A model generated the notes under the pieces. The model ran no database searches and was not told the DNA's origin. It was given only the letters and a program-made list of their open reading frames with translations. Below, piece by piece: positions 59,881 through 64,000 of a stretch of DNA of 64,000 nucleotides (its first letter is position 1; the number at the start of each line of letters is the position of its first letter). Position numbers and translations under genes: made by a program. Origin of the DNA: Curtobacterium sp. GC_Cur_3 (GTDB lineage: Bacteria > Actinomycetota > Actinomycetes > Actinomycetales > Microbacteriaceae); assembly GCF_026544205.1 (NCBI RefSeq), contig NZ_JALNUI010000007.1, forward strand, positions 62,001 through 126,000, given 5' to 3'.

Positions 59881-61638
59881 TCAGTAGCGCGACGTGCGCG
59901 CCGGACGGTCGTCGTCGTCGCGAGGACGGCGCGAACCGCCGCCGCGGCGGTCGGGCTGGATCTCGATGAGCCGGCCGCTGATGCGGGTGTCGCGGAGGCG
60001 CTCGATCACGTCGCCGGGCATGTCCGACGGCAGTTCGACGATGGAGAAGTCCGGCTGGATGCGGATCGCGCCGAAGTCGTCGCGGCGCAGGCCACCCTCG
60101 TTCGCGAGGGCACCGACGATCTGGCGCGGCTCGACGCGGTGCCGACGACCGACCTCGATGCGGTACGGCGTCATCGGGACCGAGCGACGACGACGGTCGC
60201 CGCCGTCCTCTTCGCGGCCCTTGCGCTCGTCGCGGCTCTTGCGCTGGTCGCGCTCGACCTGGCGGCGGAGGGCGTCCTCGGCCGGGTCGAGCAGCAGCGG
60301 CGTCTCGCCCTGGGCGACCACCGCGAGCGCGGCGGCCACGTCGGCCTCCGGGACGTCGTGGTGCTCGACGTAGTGGGCGATGATGTCGCGGAAGGCCTCG
60401 ACCCGGCCGCGCTGCTCGAGTGCCGCGGTGATCGCGTCGTCGAAGCGAGTCAGGCGGGTGACGTTGACGTCCTCGACGGAGGGCAACGTCATCTCGGTGA
60501 GCGGCTGGCGGGTGGCCTTCTCGATCGCGGTGAGCAGGCGGCGCTCGCGCGGGGTGACGAAGCTGATCGCGGCACCGCTGCGGCCGGCACGACCCGTGCG
60601 GCCGATGCGGTGGACGTAGGACTCGGTGTCGACGGGGATGTCGAAGTTCACCACGTGGGTGATGCGGTCGACGTCGAGGCCGCGGGCGGCGACGTCCGTG
60701 GCGACCAGGATGTCGAGCTTGCCCGACTTCAGCTGGTTCACGGTGCGCTCGCGCTGCGCCTGGGCGACGTCACCGCTGATGGCGGCGGCGGCGTACCCGC
60801 GGGCGCGGAGCTTCTCGGCCAGGGTCTCGGTCTCGCTCTTGGTGCGGACGAAGATGATCAGGCCCTCGAAGTCCTCGACCTCGAGGATGCGGGTGAGTGC
60901 GTCGACCTTCTGCGCGTACGACACGATGAGGTAGCGCTGCGAGGTGTTCGCCGACGTGGTCGTCTTGGCCTTGACGGTGATCTCGGCCGGGTCGTTGAGG
61001 TACTGCTTCGAGATGCGGCGGATCTGCGCGGGCATCGTCGCGGAGAACAGCGCGACCTGCTTGGTGTCCGGCGTCTCGGCGAGGATCGTCTCGACGTCCT
61101 CGGCGAAGCCCATCTTGAGCATCTCGTCGGCCTCGTCGAGCACCAGGTACTTCAGCTCGGACAGGTCGAGCGTGCCCTTGGCGATGTGGTCCATGATGCG
61201 ACCGGGGGTGCCGACGACGACGTCCACGCCACGACGCAGTGCCGACAGCTGCACGCCGTAGGCCTGGCCGCCGTAGACGGGCAGCACGTGGACGCCCTTC
61301 ATGTGGGACGCGTACTGCTCGAAGGCCTCGCAGACCTGGAGCGCGAGCTCACGGGTCGGCGAGAGCACGAGCGCCTGGGGCAGCTTGCTGCCGGCGTCCA
61401 TGCGGGACAGGACGGGCAGCGCGAACGCCGCCGTCTTGCCGGTGCCGGTCTGGGCGAGACCGACGACGTCACGCCCGGCGAGCAGGGTCGGGATGGTGGC
61501 GGCCTGGATCGCGGACGGGGTCTCGTACCCGATGTCCTTGACGGCCTTGAGGACGGGCTCGCTGAGCCCCAGGTCGGCGAACGTCACCACGGGCCCCTCG
61601 TCGATGGGTTCGGTGGTGCTGTTCGTGTCGGAGCTCAT
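59881..61638 (-). CDS. DEAD-box ATP-dependent RNA helicase, DeaD/CsdA type
   Basis: This 585-residue helicase has Q-motif (FADLGLSEPVLKAVKDIGY), Walker A AQTGTGKT (62-69), DEAD (168-171), SAT (199-201) and motif VI HRIGRTGRAGR. A charged linker rich in Arg/Glu/Asp leads to a DbpA-type RNA-binding domain (about 490-560: RIEVGRRHRVEPRQIVGALA) and a basic Arg-rich tail. It unwinds structured RNA in ribosome assembly, mRNA decay or cold adaptation. Length and order match the family. Confidence 0.96.
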   Translation of the reverse strand: MSSDTNSTTEPIDEGPVVTFADLGLSEPVLKAVKDIGYETPSAIQAATIPTLLAGRDVVGLAQTGTGKTAAFALPVLSRMDAGSKLPQALVLSPTRELALQVCEAFEQYASHMKGVHVLPVYGGQAYGVQLSALRRGVDVVVGTPGRIMDHIAKGTLDLSELKYLVLDEADEMLKMGFAEDVETILAETPDTKQVALFSATMPAQIRRISKQYLNDPAEITVKAKTTTSANTSQRYLIVSYAQKVDALTRILEVEDFEGLIIFVRTKSETETLAEKLRARGYAAAAISGDVAQAQRERTVNQLKSGKLDILVATDVAARGLDVDRITHVVNFDIPVDTESYVHRIGRTGRAGRSGAAISFVTPRERRLLTAIEKATRQPLTEMTLPSVEDVNVTRLTRFDDAITAALEQRGRVEAFRDIIAHYVEHHDVPEADVAAALAVVAQGETPLLLDPAEDALRRQVERDQRKSRDERKGREEDGGDRRRRSVPMTPYRIEVGRRHRVEPRQIVGALANEGGLRRDDFGAIRIQPDFSIVELPSDMPGDVIERLRDTRISGRLIEIQPDRRGGGSRRPRDDDDRPARTSRY

Positions 61639-61678
61639 CCTGGTACGGTACCCGGCCAGACCCGGGTATGCCGAACCG

Positions 61679-62761
61679 TCACGCCGATCTGGGCAGGGCG
61701 CGGCTGCGGAGACGACGTGTCGGCAGCCCGCGGAGCGTCTCGCCCGGGTACTCCCCGAACCGCTGCAGGTACGTGCCGGCGAAGCGTCCCATGTGCCGGA
61801 AGCCCCACTCGCGGGCGACGGTCGCGACCGTGACGGACCCCGGGTCGGCGAGCTGCAGCGCGATCCGGACCCGGTCCAGGCGCATGTGCTGCAGGTACGT
61901 CATCGGGGTGCTGTCGGTGTAGCGCAGGAACGCGCTCTGCAGTGTCCTGGCGCTGACCCCGGTCGCGCGGCACAGGTCGGCGAGCGTGACCTGGTCGCCG
62001 CAGTGCTCCGCCAGGTACGCCTGCGCCAGCTCGACCGTCGTCCTGCCGGCGCCGAGCTCCCGCCGATCCGAGCGGCCGCCGTAGGCGCGGACGACCCACT
62101 CCGCGAGCTGGACCTGCAGGGACAGCCGCGCCTGGTGCGGGTCGACGTCACCGAAGGCAGCCGTGGCGACCGCTCCGAGGGCGGTGCGGAGCCCGGGCAG
62201 CGCCTCGGGCGACGGCTGCATCCGGAAGGTCGCCGAGCCGCTCCTGGTTCCGCCGTTCAGGACGGCCCCGACGGTCTCCATGAACCCGAGGTCGATGCGC
62301 ACCAGGTGGTGCACGCCCGCGGGGACCACGACCGAGTACGGCCGGTCGACGGGGAACACGACGGGGATGCCGGGTTCCGTGACGACCCGGTCGGCCCCGG
62401 TGTCGACGCCGACACCGCCGCACGCCGTCCACCCGAGCGTCAGCCATCCACTGCCGTCGAGGTCGCCACGGCGGTCGGTGGTCACGGCGGAGTTGACGAG
62501 TTCGACGTTGAGGTCGCGGAGGGTCCGGAGCCGCCAGCGGAACGGTTCGCCACGGCCGAAGACGACGTCCTCGGCGCCGTACACGTCCTCGAGCAGGCGG
62601 ACCCCGTCACGGCGGTCGGTGCCAGCGTGGTCGGACAGCCGTCTGGCGTCCAGGCGCTGCCCGAGCCGCGGCAGGTCGGACCGGAGGGACTCGGCCGGCG
62701 TGGTCGTGACGGTGGAGGTCGGCCCGGTCGCGGTCGCGGTCGTGTCAGTCGCGGTCAGCAC
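61679..62761 (-). CDS. AraC-family transcriptional regulator
   Basis: This 360-residue regulator has a Thr-rich N-terminal tail (TATDTTATATGPTSTVTTTP), an effector domain and a C-terminal double helix-turn-helix (VTLADLCRATGVSARTLQSA; VTVATVAREWGFRHMGRFAG). It matches the paralogues at 8254 and 28360. The GTG at 62761 overlaps the end of the 125-residue gene upstream by 7 bases, so the two are cotranscribed. Target unknown. Confidence 0.88.
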   Translation of the reverse strand: MLTATDTTATATGPTSTVTTTPAESLRSDLPRLGQRLDARRLSDHAGTDRRDGVRLLEDVYGAEDVVFGRGEPFRWRLRTLRDLNVELVNSAVTTDRRGDLDGSGWLTLGWTACGGVGVDTGADRVVTEPGIPVVFPVDRPYSVVVPAGVHHLVRIDLGFMETVGAVLNGGTRSGSATFRMQPSPEALPGLRTALGAVATAAFGDVDPHQARLSLQVQLAEWVVRAYGGRSDRRELGAGRTTVELAQAYLAEHCGDQVTLADLCRATGVSARTLQSAFLRYTDSTPMTYLQHMRLDRVRIALQLADPGSVTVATVAREWGFRHMGRFAGTYLQRFGEYPGETLRGLPTRRLRSRALPRSA

Positions 62762-63132
62762 GTCGGCTCCGTCCCCTGCTCGCCGCACACGTGCTCGAAG
62801 TACGCGTGCGCCGCCTCGAGCGACCCGACGCACCGGTGCTCGTCGAGCGTCGCCATCAGCGTGCACCGGTACCCGCCGTCACGCTGCTCGACGAAGCCCA
62901 GCAGCATCGCCGGGTCGTCCTGTCCCGCCGCGCCGTCGACCACCCGCCAGCACGTGGCGTCGACCGGCTGGACGCGGACGTCCAGCGGGTCGGTCTGCAC
63001 GAGTGCCCGGATCCGGTCCGCGTGCACCCGGTGGCGCCACGTGGCCGTGTTCCCCGTGACCGTGTCCCCTGTGACCGTGTTCCCTGTGACCGTGTTCCCT
63101 GTCAGGGCCCCTGCCCCGTCGTTCCCCGTCAT
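62755..63132 (-). CDS. Small protein with repeat-encoded N-terminus, unknown function
   Basis: This is a 125-residue protein. The first 25 residues contain TVTGN-type repeats encoded by 15-bp tandem repeats (63041-63100). The rest (DPLDVRVQPVDATCWRVVDG; DDPAMLLGFVEQRDGGYRCT) looks like a compact alpha/beta domain without a motif I recognise. The ATG at 63132 has GGAG upstream, but the true start could lie after the repeats. It is coupled to the AraC gene downstream. Confidence 0.6.
   Translation of the reverse strand: MTGNDGAGALTGNTVTGNTVTGDTVTGNTATWRHRVHADRIRALVQTDPLDVRVQPVDATCWRVVDGAAGQDDPAMLLGFVEQRDGGYRCTLMATLDEHRCVGSLEAAHAYFEHVCGEQGTEPTC
63041..63100 (-). repeat. Four 15-bp in-frame tandem repeats
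   Basis: On the plus strand the unit is GTGACCGTGTTCCCT or a one- to two-base variant, at 63041, 63056, 63071 and 63086. It encodes five-residue units such as NTVTG in the 125-residue protein. Copy number could vary without a frameshift. Confidence 0.8.
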
Positions 63133-63337
63133 GTCTGCTCCAGGTCCCCGGTGGAGTCACCCGCTCCACCTGAGACACTTCGAGTATCGGCTGGACAGTA
63201 TCCGCACCGACAGGGGTTGACTTCGAGGCCCGCAACGGTCAGCATCGCGGTTCGCGATGTGGACAAGGCGACCGTGTGACGTCCCGGCTCCCTGACACCT
63301 GCACTGCGAGCCGACCCGACGCCCGTACGCTGACGAC

Positions 63338-64000
63338 ATGCGTGACGACGTCGCTCCAGCGGAGACCACGGGCACGACGCCCCGGCTCTCCCGGACCGTC
63401 CGCGACGCGCTGCACTGGCTCCACGACCACGCGCAGGAACGCATCGCCGTTCCGGACGTCGCCGCGGCGGTGAACATCTCCCCACGCGGGCTGCAGAAGG
63501 CCTTCCACCGCGAGGTCGGCGTGAGCCCCGGGCAGTACCTCCGGGCGCTGCGACTGGAGGGCGTCCGACGCGACCTGCAGGCCGCCGACCCGACCGAGCG
63601 TCCGACGGTCGCCGAGGTCGCGCGGCGCTGGCACTTCAGCAACGCCGGGCGCATGGCCGCCGACTACCGCGCGGCGTTCGGCAACGCTCCCTCCGCCGCC
63701 CTCCGGTACTTCGAGCCGGACGACGAACCGGGGAACCGGATCCCGGCGCTGGCCGACCCGGGCAGTGAGCGGCGCCGCTTCCGACTGGTGCTCGACGTCG
63801 AGATCGACGTGGAGGACCCCGACGCGACCCTGGCCAGCGCCCTGCGGCGAGCCGAGCACGAGATCGTCGCCTGGCAGGGCTACCGACCCGACGGCGGGAC
63901 CGAGGACCTGGTGGCGTTCGTCCTGAACGACGCCGTCCGCCGGGCCCTGCACGACACCGACGGGGTGCGGCTCGCCTCGGTCAACCCACTGCTGCGCCTG
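63338..64000 (+). CDS. AraC-type regulator with N-terminal DNA-binding domain (3' end cut)
   Basis: The frame is open from the ATG at 63338 to the window edge (221 residues). Unlike usual AraC proteins, the double helix-turn-helix is at the N-terminus (about residues 18-122: IAVPDVAAAVNISPRGLQKA; PTVAEVARRWHFSNAGRMAA; AAFGNAPSAALR). It is followed by an acidic domain (RRRFRLVLDVEIDVEDPDAT onward) that I do not recognise. No strong ribosome site is visible. Divergent from the 125-residue gene. Confidence 0.85.
   Translation, partial: MRDDVAPAETTGTTPRLSRTVRDALHWLHDHAQERIAVPDVAAAVNISPRGLQKAFHREVGVSPGQYLRALRLEGVRRDLQAADPTERPTVAEVARRWHFSNAGRMAADYRAAFGNAPSAALRYFEPDDEPGNRIPALADPGSERRRFRLVLDVEIDVEDPDATLASALRRAEHEIVAWQGYRPDGGTEDLVAFVLNDAVRRALHDTDGVRLASVNPLLRL

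Noticed and set aside
58279-61833. A 1184-codon open frame on the plus strand
   Set aside because: It lies opposite the FN3 protein and DEAD-box helicase genes, which have clear domains. In DNA this GC-rich, antisense frames stay open by chance. Its translation is Arg/Val/Gly/Asp-rich with no domain.

Overview
The window is a stretch of very GC-rich, densely coded DNA with many GTG starts, four-base start/stop overlaps and several apparently leaderless genes. It carries many sugar ABC transporters, LacI/MarR/TetR/AraC regulators and glycoside hydrolases. This points to a high-GC actinobacterium, probably Microbacteriaceae and possibly a plant-associated Curtobacterium; that assignment is inference. 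I saw no tRNA, rRNA, CRISPR array, insertion sequence or prophage.

Layout. 1-9.8 kb: a cut-off LacI regulator, then small regulator/enzyme pairs (TetR with an NmrA-like reductase, MarR with a cyclase-family enzyme, MarR with an alpha/beta hydrolase, MarR with a VOC protein), a secreted GH16 enzyme, an AraC regulator and a GNAT. Several pairs have clear palindromic operators between them. 9.8-11.2 kb: a CoA-type Nudix hydrolase followed by about 690 bp of intergenic repeats. 11.2-17.6 kb: sugar operon 1 (LacI, binding lipoprotein, two permeases, GH1-type enzyme, membrane protein). 17.6-21.3 kb: repeats, a decayed lectin fragment, a lipoprotein, Mn-catalase, and a helix-turn-helix/nucleotidyltransferase pair resembling a toxin-antitoxin module. 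21.3-28.3 kb: sugar operon 2 with GH3 and a divergent LacI. 28.3-30.5 kb: AraC, MarR, a 49-residue protein and repeats. 30.5-36.9 kb: sugar operon 3, ending in ThuA-like and Gfo/Idh/MocA proteins. 37-41.7 kb: SDR, a GAGAC/GTCTC-rich repeat array, and MarR/MFS efflux pump/TetR. 41.7-47.9 kb: sugar operon 4 with a DUF5060-type hydrolase and a divergent LacI. 48-51.2 kb: a NarL-type two-component system and a secreted protein. 51.4-56.3 kb: an envelope or exopolysaccharide operon (BcsA-like glycosyltransferase, RsbW-like ATPase, GH26-like/OpgC fusion). 56.4-64 kb: TetR/NAD-epimerase pair, secreted FN3/propeller protein, DEAD-box helicase and AraC regulators.

How it works together. Four binding-protein-plus-two-permease sets, each with a LacI repressor and three with an intracellular-type hydrolase, look like a set of oligosaccharide import and breakdown modules. 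None carries its own ATPase, so a shared MsiK/MalK-type ATPase elsewhere is expected. The secreted GH16 enzyme could supply oligosaccharides.

The strongest candidates for something undescribed are the polysaccharide operon at 51.4-56.3 kb, where the synthase has a large insert and the hydrolase-like domain looks catalytically dead; the HTH/nucleotidyltransferase pair at 19.8-21.2 kb; and several dispersed families of intergenic palindromes, one member of which appears to be a recombinant.
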